A DNA stretch of 6,256 nt from Rickettsia endosymbiont of Ixodes persulcatus (GTDB lineage Bacteria > Pseudomonadota > Alphaproteobacteria > Rickettsiales > Rickettsiaceae), in the NCBI GenBank assembly GCA_027293795.1, contig JAPYLE010000170.1, forward strand, positions 1 to 6,256. Direction: 5' to 3'. The notes under the pieces are model-generated. The model saw only the letters and a program-made list of their open reading frames with translations. It was not told where the DNA came from and ran no database searches. The position numbers and the translations under genes are program-made. Positions 1 through 5,476 of this stretch are shown here, piece after piece. How positions within the stretch are numbered: the first letter of the stretch is position 1; each line of letters begins with the position of its first letter.

Positions 1-1
1 G

Positions 2-103
2 ATAAATAAAAAAATTACTTTATATCAACAAAATTGGGAAGTTATAAAAACATCAATTCAGAACAACATTAGATGGCTTCTAGCTGATACGCAATTTTGC
101 TAA
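2..103 (+). CDS. Possible 3' end of an unidentified gene (partial)
   Basis: One plus-strand frame is open from the window edge for 33 codons and ends at TAA 101-103. The other two forward frames hit stops early. The peptide begins INKKITLYQQ and ends RWLLADTQFC. It has a protein-like composition with two Trp, which is unusual for chance translation of such A+T-rich DNA. I do not recognise the family. It could be the C-terminus of an intact gene or of a decayed one. It would converge on clpX, with about 200 bp of A+T-rich DNA between the two ends. No start is visible because the window cuts it. Confidence 0.35.
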   Translation: MNKKITLYQQNWEVIKTSIQNNIRWLLADTQFC

Positions 104-254
104 GTGCAAAACTCCTGAAAATATTAAAGTTAAAATAAAAAATATAAAAACCCCTTAATATTTATTAAAATCTTTTAATGTAATTATTTATAATTTTTAA
201 TTATTTTATTATGAGATAACATTAAAACCACAAATTAGGTTAATGGGTTCCATT
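104..254. other. A+T-rich spacer with no recognised gene
   Basis: This stretch is almost entirely A and T. It holds only short self-complementary runs, for example ATTAAAA/TTTTAAT around 164-179 with a 2-base centre. I see no coding frame, RNA gene or convincing promoter. It separates the end of the left-edge frame from the hairpin beyond clpX. Confidence 0.5.
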
Positions 255-284
255 ATGTTATTCCTGCGAAAGCAGGAATAACAT
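255..284. repeat. Perfect 13-bp hairpin repeat with 4-base loop, 3' of clpX
   Basis: The arms 255-267 (ATGTTATTCCTGC) and 272-284 (GCAGGAATAACAT) are exact reverse complements around a GAAA loop on the plus strand. The element begins 17 bases past the clpX stop, so the clpX transcript could fold it as a 3'-end hairpin. No U-run follows on the minus strand, so it is not a canonical intrinsic terminator. The core ATTCCTGC/GCAGGAAT recurs at 6032-6051 and, with C replacing T, at 1659-1685. That indicates a dispersed rickettsial repeat rather than a site specific to clpX. Confidence 0.8.
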
Positions 285-300
285 AGAGAAGAAATAACAT

Positions 301-1578
301 TTACGCTGGTATATCTTCAATAACCGGTTGTTTTTTATTTGATTTTGTAGAAATGAGAGAGGTCATTATCGGTTCTACCAATCCGTTAACTACCTCTTTT
401 GTAATGGTAACACGATGTTTTTTTAACTCAGCGACTTTATACATACTATCAAGCAAAAGATGCTCAAGTATTGAACGAAGCCCTCTTGCTCCTGTCTTTT
501 TAGCTAAAGCTTTTTCGGCAATAGCTTCTAGAGCGGAATTCTCAATTATAAGCTCAGCATCATCAAGCTCAAATTGTTTCTGATATTGCTTTACTATGGC
601 GTTCTTAGGCTTAGTTAGAATCGTAATTAAAGCTTCTTTGTCTAACTCATCTAAAGTAGTAACGATAGGTAACCTACCGATAAATTCAGGAATTAAACCA
701 AATTTAGTTAAATCTTCAATCTCTAAGGATTTAAGAACCTCACTATTATTTTTCTCTTTATCTATATTTACGTTAGCTGCAAAACCTATAGAACTATGAT
801 TAGTTCTTGCGGTTATAATGCTATCAACCCCCATAAAAGCACCGCCGCAAATAAATAAGATATTTGAAGTATCTAACTGTATAAAATCTTGTTGTGGGTG
901 TTTCCTACCGCCTTGAGGAGGCACGGAAGCAACTGTTCCTTCCATAATTTTAAGTAATGCCTGCTGTACTCCTTCACCCGATACATCCCGTGTAATAGAA
1001 GGATTCTCCGATTTACGGGCAATTTTATCAACCTCGTCAATATAAATTATACCTTTTTGTGCTTTTGCTATATTAAACTCGGCTGCTATCAATAAGCGTA
1101 GCAAAATATTCTCAACATCTTCACCGACATAACCGGCTTCTGTTAAAGAAGTAGCATCCGCCATAGTAAAAGGCACGTCTAAAATTTTAGCAAGCGTTTG
1201 AGCAAGTAAAGTTTTTCCTGAACCGGTAGGACCGATCAGTAAGATATTCGACTTATTAAGCTCAACTTCATTATTGCCGGATTGTACATACTCAAGTCTT
1301 TTATAATGATTATATACCGCTACTGCTAAAATCTTTTTAGCTTGATCCTGCCCAACTACGTAATCGTTTAGAATTGTACATATTTTTTGCGGCGTTGGAA
1401 TTGAAGAAGTAATCTGCTTTAACGCAACTTTACTTTCTTCTTTCATAATATCCATGCATAAATCTATACATTCATCACAAATAAATACTGCAGGACCTGC
1501 TACCAGTTTTTTTACTTCATGCTGTTTTTTACTACAAAACGAACAAATCAATTCTTTTTTATCAGCTTCTACTACCAT
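301..1578 (-). CDS. clpX: ATP-dependent Clp protease ATP-binding subunit ClpX
   Basis: ClpX is a cytoplasmic hexameric AAA+ unfoldase that recognises tagged or damaged proteins and threads them into ClpP. The 425-residue length is normal. The N-terminal zinc domain has Cys12, Cys15, Cys34 and Cys37. Walker A GPTGSGKT lies at 116-123, the pore-1 GYVG at 149-152, Walker B IIYIDE at 177-182, the RKH pore loop at 225-227, the ClpP-docking IGF loop at 264-266, the arginine finger in GR at 301-302, and sensor-2 GARGLR at 363-368. All key residues are present, so the enzyme should be active. The ATG at 1578 places the zinc domain correctly; an in-frame stop lies upstream with no other ATG between. 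The ribosome site is weak (AAGAAAG-like). Neither clpP nor lon is adjacent here, unlike the clpP-clpX-lon order of many proteobacteria. Confidence 0.98.
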   Translation of the reverse strand: MVVEADKKELICSFCSKKQHEVKKLVAGPAVFICDECIDLCMDIMKEESKVALKQITSSIPTPQKICTILNDYVVGQDQAKKILAVAVYNHYKRLEYVQSGNNEVELNKSNILLIGPTGSGKTLLAQTLAKILDVPFTMADATSLTEAGYVGEDVENILLRLLIAAEFNIAKAQKGIIYIDEVDKIARKSENPSITRDVSGEGVQQALLKIMEGTVASVPPQGGRKHPQQDFIQLDTSNILFICGGAFMGVDSIITARTNHSSIGFAANVNIDKEKNNSEVLKSLEIEDLTKFGLIPEFIGRLPIVTTLDELDKEALITILTKPKNAIVKQYQKQFELDDAELIIENSALEAIAEKALAKKTGARGLRSILEHLLLDSMYKVAELKKHRVTITKEVVNGLVEPIMTSLISTKSNKKQPVIEDIPA

Positions 1579-1617
1579 TAACTTTCTTTTTTTGTATTTA
1601 ATTTAACAATTCTTCCT

Positions 1618-1646
1618 ATATTACAGCATTGTTGTACGGATCGGAA
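1618..1646 (-). promoter_or_regulatory. Weak candidate promoter for clpX
   Basis: On the minus strand TTCCGA (1646-1641) and TAATAT (1623-1618) are 17 bases apart, about 40 bases before the clpX start. The matches to sigma-70 hexamers are 3/6 and 4/6. I list it because clpX is separated from the upstream acetyltransferase gene by 132 bp and a hairpin, and so may need its own promoter. Chance matches are common in such A+T-rich DNA. Confidence 0.22.
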
Positions 1647-1658
1647 GGCCTACTCGAA

Positions 1659-1685
1659 GTCATTCCCGCCTACGCGGGTAATGAC
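1659..1685. repeat. Hairpin repeat between the acetyltransferase gene and clpX
   Basis: The arms GTCATTCCCGC (1659-1669) and GCGGGTAATGAC (1674-1685) pair over 11 bp with one bulged T at 1679 and a 4-base loop (CTAC). It lies 25 bases past the acetyltransferase stop on the minus strand. It could protect or end that transcript, but no U-run follows. The core ATTCCCGC is the C-for-T version of the ATTCCTGC core at 255-284. Both arms carry the change, so pairing is kept. Confidence 0.75.
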
Positions 1686-1710
1686 ATAAAACGAACCATA
1701 TAATAACATT

Positions 1711-2262
1711 TTAGGCTACTCTTGCATACATATAATAATCTTTATGCTCATTTGCAACTATTTCGTATTTTTTAAGGATTCCTTCCTTAGCAAAACCGCA
1801 TCTCTCAAGCAGATTGATTGAACGAAAATTATCTGTAATGACTGTTGCTTGGACTCTTACAATGCCTATATAATCAGCAAACTTTAAAATATTCTTTATA
1901 GATTTTAACATTATACCTTGACCCCAAAAGCTACAATCCAAATCGTAGCTTATCTCTGCTCTATGATGTTCTAGATTTATTATATTAAAACCCGCAGTAC
2001 CTATTAATTTATTATCGTCTTTAAGGGCAATTCCCCAATAAAAGCTTCTATGATTTTTATATAAACTAGACCAATAACGTATTTCTTCTCCAGCTTCTTC
2101 TAAGTCTTTAGGTCTATTACTATCAGTCATATAAATAGCCATTTCTGACTTACTCATATAATTAAAATAATCTTGTGCATCATTTTCGACTAACTCGCGT
2201 AAAACTATATCGTTTAAATCAAGTGCGGGAAAGGGAGCATATAAATATTCTCTATTTATCAT
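1711..2262 (-). CDS. rimJ: GNAT-family N-acetyltransferase, RimJ/RimL type
   Basis: The 183-residue protein fits the RimJ-like branch of GNAT acetyltransferases, which transfer acetyl from acetyl-CoA, often to protein N-termini or small amines. Visible features are an N-terminal strand IVLRELVENDAQDYF typical of the branch, the beta-4 strand KLIGTAGF (85-92), the acetyl-CoA pyrophosphate loop in WGQGIM (113-118), and the motif-B segment NFRSINLLERCGF (145-157). The protein is complete. The start ATG at 2262 overlaps the queC stop as ATGA, so the two genes are very probably cotranscribed and translationally coupled; no separate ribosome site is needed. The symbol follows the usual annotation of rickettsial homologues. 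The true substrate (ribosomal protein S5 for E. coli RimJ, or something else) cannot be read from sequence. Confidence 0.85.
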   Translation of the reverse strand: MINREYLYAPFPALDLNDIVLRELVENDAQDYFNYMSKSEMAIYMTDSNRPKDLEEAGEEIRYWSSLYKNHRSFYWGIALKDDNKLIGTAGFNIINLEHHRAEISYDLDCSFWGQGIMLKSIKNILKFADYIGIVRVQATVITDNFRSINLLERCGFAKEGILKKYEIVANEHKDYYMYARVA

Positions 2263-2942
2263 ACATATTTAATAGGGTCTTGTATATCATTCTTTTTAAA
2301 AGCATCACGCCTTATCATGCAGGCAAGACATGTACCACAAGATAAATCATCTCCGGTAGGTTCATAACATGATATAGTATTTTTGTAATCTACACCAAGT
2401 TCAAGACCGGTTCTAACTATTTGCTCTTTAGTCATATCAATTAAAGGCGTATGAATAGTAATTTTTTTACCTTGTACTCCCATATTGGTTGCTAAATTCG
2501 CCATTTCTTCAAAAGATTTAATATATTCAGGACAACAATCAGGATAATTTGCTGAATCGCTTGTATGCACACCTATAAAAATGTCTTTTGCTCCTATTAC
2601 TTCTGCAAAACCGAGTGCATAGCTTAAAAATATAGTATTACGAGCAGGCACGTAAGTAACCGGCACATCTTCAGGTAGTTCGTTTACGCCGTGATAATGA
2701 GGGACCCTTATATTATTGTCGGTGAGAGCAGAGCTGCCAAAAGCTCGTAAATCTATATCCACAATCTTATGCTGCTTGACGTTATATTCTTTTACTAACT
2801 CTCTAACTTTTCGTAGTTCTGCATTGTTACGCTGTCCGTAGTTAAAACTCATAGCATAGATTTCATAACCCATTTTTTGTGCTATTGCAAGAACCGTAGC
2901 AGAATCCGCCCCGCCACTAACCACATTAACTGATTTTTTCAT
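2259..2942 (-). CDS. queC: 7-cyano-7-deazaguanine synthase QueC
   Basis: QueC converts 7-carboxy-7-deazaguanine to preQ0 with ATP and ammonia, a cytoplasmic step of queuosine biosynthesis. The 227-residue length is normal for the family. The PP-loop ATPase motif SGGADS is at residues 9-14, a family-typical SANYPD segment is near 130-135, and a C-terminal zinc site is formed by Cys192, Cys202, Cys205 and Cys208 (CGTCLAC). VTYVPARNTIFLSYA (95-109) is also characteristic. The start is fixed by an in-frame TAA directly before ATG 2942. No Shine-Dalgarno sequence precedes it; instead a strong hairpin lies 4 bases upstream. It heads a two-gene operon with the acetyltransferase. No other queuosine gene (queD, queE, queF, tgt, queA) is in the window. 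Confidence 0.96.
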   Translation of the reverse strand: MKKSVNVVSGGADSATVLAIAQKMGYEIYAMSFNYGQRNNAELRKVRELVKEYNVKQHKIVDIDLRAFGSSALTDNNIRVPHYHGVNELPEDVPVTYVPARNTIFLSYALGFAEVIGAKDIFIGVHTSDSANYPDCCPEYIKSFEEMANLATNMGVQGKKITIHTPLIDMTKEQIVRTGLELGVDYKNTISCYEPTGDDLSCGTCLACMIRRDAFKKNDIQDPIKYV

Positions 2943-2946
2943 TTAC

Positions 2947-2980
2947 ATACACTAATTACTTGTAAAAGTGATTAGTGTAT
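2947..2980. promoter_or_regulatory. Strong hairpin directly upstream of queC
   Basis: The arms 2947-2961 and 2966-2980 form a 15-bp stem with a 4-base loop (GTAA on plus). The outer 10 bp (ATACACTAAT/ATTAGTGTAT) are perfect, the 11th pair is T-G on the plus strand (A-C mismatch on minus), and 4 more pairs follow. It ends 4 bases before the queC ATG, where a ribosome site would be expected. It could act as an operator for a DNA-binding regulator, a translation-blocking stem, or a terminator for plus-strand readthrough. It does not resemble a preQ1 riboswitch. Lack of a U-run argues against an intrinsic terminator. Confidence 0.55.
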
Positions 2981-3015
2981 AATTAAATGAAATATATATA
3001 TATAAAAAAATCTTT

Positions 3016-3193
3016 ATGACTAGCAAAATATCTATCCCAAAACAAGTAGCTAGTACTAAAGTATAGTGTCTTAATTAAAAAAGAAAAAAATTCCAATCAA
3101 AGAGTTATAAAATTAATACAACAATTATCAGGTAAGAGTACATCAAATATATCTACCGCTGAAATAATGAAATTAACACGAGATTTACCATAA
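3016..3193 (+). pseudogene. Frameshifted antitoxin-like gene remnant
   Basis: ATG 3016 opens a frame starting MTSKISIPKQVASTKV that stops at TAG 3064-3066. The frame one base later is open from there to TAA 3191-3193 and reads LIKKEKNSNQ, then RVIKLIQQLSGKST and SNISTAEIMKLTRDLP, with no start codon of its own. Joined across a one-base insertion (or two-base loss) near 3061-3070, they make a single protein of about 58 residues. The C-terminal STAEIMKLTR pattern resembles the ends of small VapB/MazE-like antitoxins paired with PIN-domain toxins, a comparison from memory. No toxin frame follows, so this looks like the fossil of a solitary or broken toxin-antitoxin module. It is divergent from queC. 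Confidence 0.5.
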
Positions 3194-3213
3194 AATATAA
3201 AAAGATTAAATTC

Positions 3214-3242
3214 ATAACAAAAGCGGCTTCCGCCTTTGTTAT
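3214..3242. repeat. Hairpin in the queC to tRNA-His gap
   Basis: The arms ATAACAAAAGCGG (3214-3226) and CCGCCTTTGTTAT (3230-3242) pair with one mismatch (A3222 with C3234) around a 3-base loop. As RNA from the minus strand the mismatch becomes a G-U pair, giving 13 continuous pairs. It starts 20 bases after the antitoxin remnant and may once have ended that transcript. Downstream T content is only moderate. Confidence 0.55.
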
Positions 3243-3257
3243 TCATTATTTTCTAAT

Positions 3258-3296
3258 TTTCTTTAGAAAGGGGTATAACACACCTTTCTAAAGAAA
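3258..3296. repeat. Perfect 14-bp inverted repeat upstream of tRNA-His
   Basis: TTTCTTTAGAAAGG (3258-3271) is the exact reverse complement of 3283-3296, with an 11-base spacer. It lies 16 bases after the preceding hairpin. It could be a bidirectional transcription barrier between the decayed gene and the tRNA unit, or the trace of a small palindromic element. No U-run follows on either strand. Confidence 0.6.
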
Positions 3297-3312
3297 TGAA
3301 ACATAAATATTC

Positions 3313-3341
3313 TTGACTAAATTCTTATAATAATCTAAGGT
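3313..3341 (+). promoter_or_regulatory. Likely promoter region for tRNA-His
   Basis: TTGACT (3313-3318) matches the -35 consensus at 5 of 6 positions. A perfect TATAAT (3326-3331) follows only 7 bases later, too close to serve as its partner. At 17-base spacing the hexamer is TAAGGT (3336-3341), which keeps the most conserved T, A and T. Either TTGACT with TAAGGT, or TATAAT with a poor -35, would start transcription 15-25 bases before the tRNA. The region is a plausible promoter but the exact elements are ambiguous. Confidence 0.4.
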
Positions 3342-3363
3342 TACGCTGTTAAGTTACTAGTAT

Positions 3364-3441
3364 GGCGGGTGTAGCTCAGTTGGTTAGAGCATCAGGTTGT
3401 GGTTCTGAGGGCCGCGGGTTCGAATCCCGTCACTCGCCCCA
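3364..3441 (+). tRNA. tRNA-His (anticodon GTG), with encoded G-1 and CCA
   Basis: A full cloverleaf can be drawn. The acceptor stem 3365-3371 pairs with 3431-3437 (one G-U). The D arm is GCTC/GAGC (3374-3390). The anticodon stem 3392-3396 pairs with 3404-3408, with loop TTGTGGT and anticodon GTG at 3399-3401. The variable loop has 5 bases, and the T arm has loop TTCGAAT (3419-3425). G3364 sits before the 7-bp acceptor and faces C3438 at position 73: the G-1:C73 pair is the histidine identity element read by HisRS. The 3' CCA (3439-3441) is genome-encoded. U33-G34-U35 is present, the sequence recognised for queuosine insertion. It is followed by seven Ts and then the ABC transporter gene 25 bp downstream. 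Confidence 0.97.
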
Positions 3442-3466
3442 TTTTTTTCTTCATGTAAAGTAATTC

Positions 3467-5209
3467 ATGGATATCAAACTTTTATATAGACTGGCTAAAT
3501 ATCTAAGGTTCTATAAAAAAGACTTGATCATCGTTATGATCTCTTTACTTAGCGTATCAGCTTCATTATTACTAATCGGTAATGTTTTTAGAAATTTAGT
3601 TGATGAGGGCTTGAGCAAAGACCATATTTTATCGGTTGATAAATCTATATTATATATTTGTTTATTAATTATCATCTTAAGTATTGCCAGTTTTTTCCGT
3701 TCATATTTTATCAATAATGTTGCCGAAAAGACAGTTAATCAAATAAGAAAAGAAGCTTATAGTAATTTAATTAATTATGAAATTGAAGAGTTTGAAGAAT
3801 TAAAAATCGGCGATATAATTTCACGCCTTACAAATGATATAGATCAAATATCTACGCTTATCGTTAATTTCTTATCTTTTTTTATTCGCAATTCAGTAAT
3901 GCTAATCGGCGGCATTACATTAATGTTTTTTGAAAGCTTTAAACTCGCTTCTATAGTAATTATTACCATTCCTATCTTATTAATTCCTTTAATTAAATTC
4001 GGCAAGCATGTTAAGGCTTTATCTAAAAAAGCTCTAGAATCTAAATCACTTTTAGCCTCAGATATTGATGAAACTTTTAATAATATTAGAGCTATTTATA
4101 CTTTTAACAATCAAACAAATAAAATTGCTGATTTTGATACTAAACTACAAAACTATTTAGCATACTGTAAAACCCGTTTAAAAATTCGTGCTTTATTCTT
4201 TGCGATTTCAATAGCCGTTATATTTCTTGCAATTACTTTAATCGTTTGGATCGGAGCTTCGGATATAGTTAAAGGTCATTTATCAGCAGGACAAATTATA
4301 TCGTTTATTTATTATGCAATTATTGCCGGAGTTAGTTGTGGCGGTATTTTTGAGCTACTAAGCGAAATGCATTTACCTGTTACCGCACTGGAGAGAATAA
4401 TTACAATTATAGATGAGACGCCTACAACACATAAACATTATTTAGAATTAAATAATTCCGACTCCATATCAATAGAATTTAAAAATGTAAATTTTACCTA
4501 TCATTCAAGACCTAATTTAAGAATTATCAATAACATGTCTTTCAAGATAAATACCGATAAATTTATTGCCAATAAATTTGTTGGTATTGTAGGTAGATCA
4601 GGAGCGGGGAAAAGTACTATAATTCAGCTATTACTACATTTTTACCGGCAAGAAAGCGGCACCATCCTTATTAACAATCAAGATATATCTTATTTAGACC
4701 CTGTCGAAATCCGTAAATTAATTGCTTATGTTCCTCAGGAAGCCAGTATTTTTTCCGGCACTATAAAATCAAATATTATATTCGGTAATACGGAAGCAAG
4801 CGACGATGAAATAAACAAGGTAATAAAAATTACGGGAATAGAAGATTTTGCTACTAAACTTCATGACAGTATAAATGCTAAAATCGGTGAGAAAGGGGTT
4901 AGATTATCAGGAGGGCAGAAACAAAGAATAGCTATTGCTAGAGCATTACTACGCATGCCGCAAATTTTACTTCTTGATGAAGCAATGAGTGCTTTAGATA
5001 CAATAAGCGAACAGAAATTATTAAATGCTATAAAAAAAATAATGAAAGGGAAAATTATTATATCAATTGCCCATCGAATTAGTAGTATAGAATCAGCTGA
5101 TCGTATTTTAGTAATAGATAAAGGCGGAGTAGCAGCTAGCGGAACCCATGATAATTTGTTGCAAAATTCAGAAATTTATCGGAATATTTGTAGAGAACAG
5201 CTAGCTTAA
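3467..5209 (+). CDS. ABC exporter half-transporter (MsbA-like), fused permease and ATPase
   Basis: The 580-residue protein has the membrane domain first and the ATPase last, as in MsbA and multidrug exporter half-transporters that act as homodimers in the inner membrane. Six hydrophobic segments lie near 20-40, 60-78, 130-155, 159-177, 242-262 and 274-295. The ATPase domain has A-loop Tyr345, Walker A GRSGAGKS (376-383), Q-loop Gln424, signature LSGGQ (480-484), Walker B ILLLDE with catalytic Glu505, D-loop SALD (508-511) and switch His536; all are intact. ATG 3467 is the first start after in-frame TAA 3461-3463, with only a weak AAAG ribosome site. It resembles the rickettsial 'putative export ATP-binding/permease' family. 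The substrate (lipid A, another lipid or a drug) cannot be told. It probably shares a transcript with tRNA-His. Confidence 0.93.
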   Translation: MDIKLLYRLAKYLRFYKKDLIIVMISLLSVSASLLLIGNVFRNLVDEGLSKDHILSVDKSILYICLLIIILSIASFFRSYFINNVAEKTVNQIRKEAYSNLINYEIEEFEELKIGDIISRLTNDIDQISTLIVNFLSFFIRNSVMLIGGITLMFFESFKLASIVIITIPILLIPLIKFGKHVKALSKKALESKSLLASDIDETFNNIRAIYTFNNQTNKIADFDTKLQNYLAYCKTRLKIRALFFAISIAVIFLAITLIVWIGASDIVKGHLSAGQIISFIYYAIIAGVSCGGIFELLSEMHLPVTALERIITIIDETPTTHKHYLELNNSDSISIEFKNVNFTYHSRPNLRIINNMSFKINTDKFIANKFVGIVGRSGAGKSTIIQLLLHFYRQESGTILINNQDISYLDPVEIRKLIAYVPQEASIFSGTIKSNIIFGNTEASDDEINKVIKITGIEDFATKLHDSINAKIGEKGVRLSGGQKQRIAIARALLRMPQILLLDEAMSALDTISEQKLLNAIKKIMKGKIIISIAHRISSIESADRILVIDKGGVAASGTHDNLLQNSEIYRNICREQLA

Positions 5210-5221
5210 ATAGATTTCTTA

Positions 5222-5342
5222 ACATAACGTAGCTAATAAGGAGGAATCCCTCCGGAAACACGGAACGCAGCACCGCAGCGTACAAAAAAATACGTGAGGA
5301 TTGCGAGATACCGGATAAATTACCCTTAGAAGCAAGTTATGT
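5222..5342 (+). repeat. Rickettsia palindromic element, RPE-1 type (intergenic)
   Basis: The ends are imperfect inverted repeats: 5222-5241 and the reverse complement of 5324-5342 share ACATAAC, GCT and TAAGG with one gap. The plus frame from 5233 to 5370 is open and encodes GNTERSTAAYKKIRED, then PDKLPLEASYVRS, the peptide signature known from RPE-1 copies inserted in rickettsial genes. Near 5239-5253 is an inner GGAGG/CCTCC stem. The element begins 12 bases past the ABC transporter stop, in another frame and after an in-frame TAG (5230-5232), so it is not translated as part of that protein and has no start of its own. As RNA it would fold into a long stem and may mark the transcript end. 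Identity rests on peptide recall plus the palindrome. Confidence 0.85.
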
Positions 5343-5418
5343 AAGGAGTCTAATGATATATTTGTTACAATAAAAGTTCCTTAGTATAAAAAAATTTAAA
5401 TGTTTAATATAATTTAGC

Positions 5419-5446
5419 TTGAAAGCTACCGTGGCTTTGTTATAAT
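5419..5446 (+). promoter_or_regulatory. Extended -10 promoter of the small secreted protein gene
   Basis: TTGAAA (5419-5424) and TATAAT (5441-5446) are 16 bases apart, and TGT (5438-5440) in front of the -10 makes an extended -10. Initiation would fall near 5453, about 24 bases before the ATG. This is the best promoter match in the window. A perfect inverted repeat, GCTTTGT (5434-5440) and ACAAAGC (5454-5460), brackets the -10 and start point and could be an operator. Confidence 0.65.
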
Positions 5447-5464
5447 TATAATTACAAAGCAAAA

Positions 5465-5468
5465 AAGG
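5465..5468 (+). promoter_or_regulatory. Ribosome binding site of the small secreted protein gene
   Basis: AAGG within an A-rich run ends 8 bases before ATG 5477. This is a good spacing and the clearest Shine-Dalgarno match in the window. It supports the chosen start, which also begins a well-formed signal peptide. Confidence 0.6.
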
Positions 5469-5476
5469 TTTACAAA

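Noticed and set aside
353..799. Two plus-strand open frames opposite clpX
   Set aside because: They lie wholly inside the well-supported clpX coding region on the other strand and show no family resemblance or start context.
2259..2942. QueC-like protein of an antiviral (QatC-type) or DNA-modification cluster
   Set aside because: Length, zinc site and PP-loop match ordinary QueC, and no defence or DNA-modification partner is nearby.
2943..3015. preQ1 riboswitch in the queC leader
   Set aside because: The leader shows one long simple hairpin with no C-rich loop and A-rich tail of the known preQ1 classes.
2947..3296. CRISPR-like array from several hairpins in one gap
   Set aside because: The three hairpins differ in sequence, and there are no regularly spaced identical repeats.
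3313..3331. TTGACT and TATAAT read together as one promoter
   Set aside because: They are only 7 bases apart, far too close for sigma-70; the region is kept only as an ambiguous promoter.
3511..3714. Minus-strand open frame of 67 codons within the ABC transporter
   Set aside because: It is antisense to the membrane domain of a clear ABC exporter and has low-complexity composition.
5239..5342. Small signal-recognition-particle RNA, suggested by the GGAGG/CCTCC stem and purine-rich loops
   Set aside because: The conserved apical GGAAG...AGCAGCC arrangement is absent, and the frame reads as an RPE-1 peptide.
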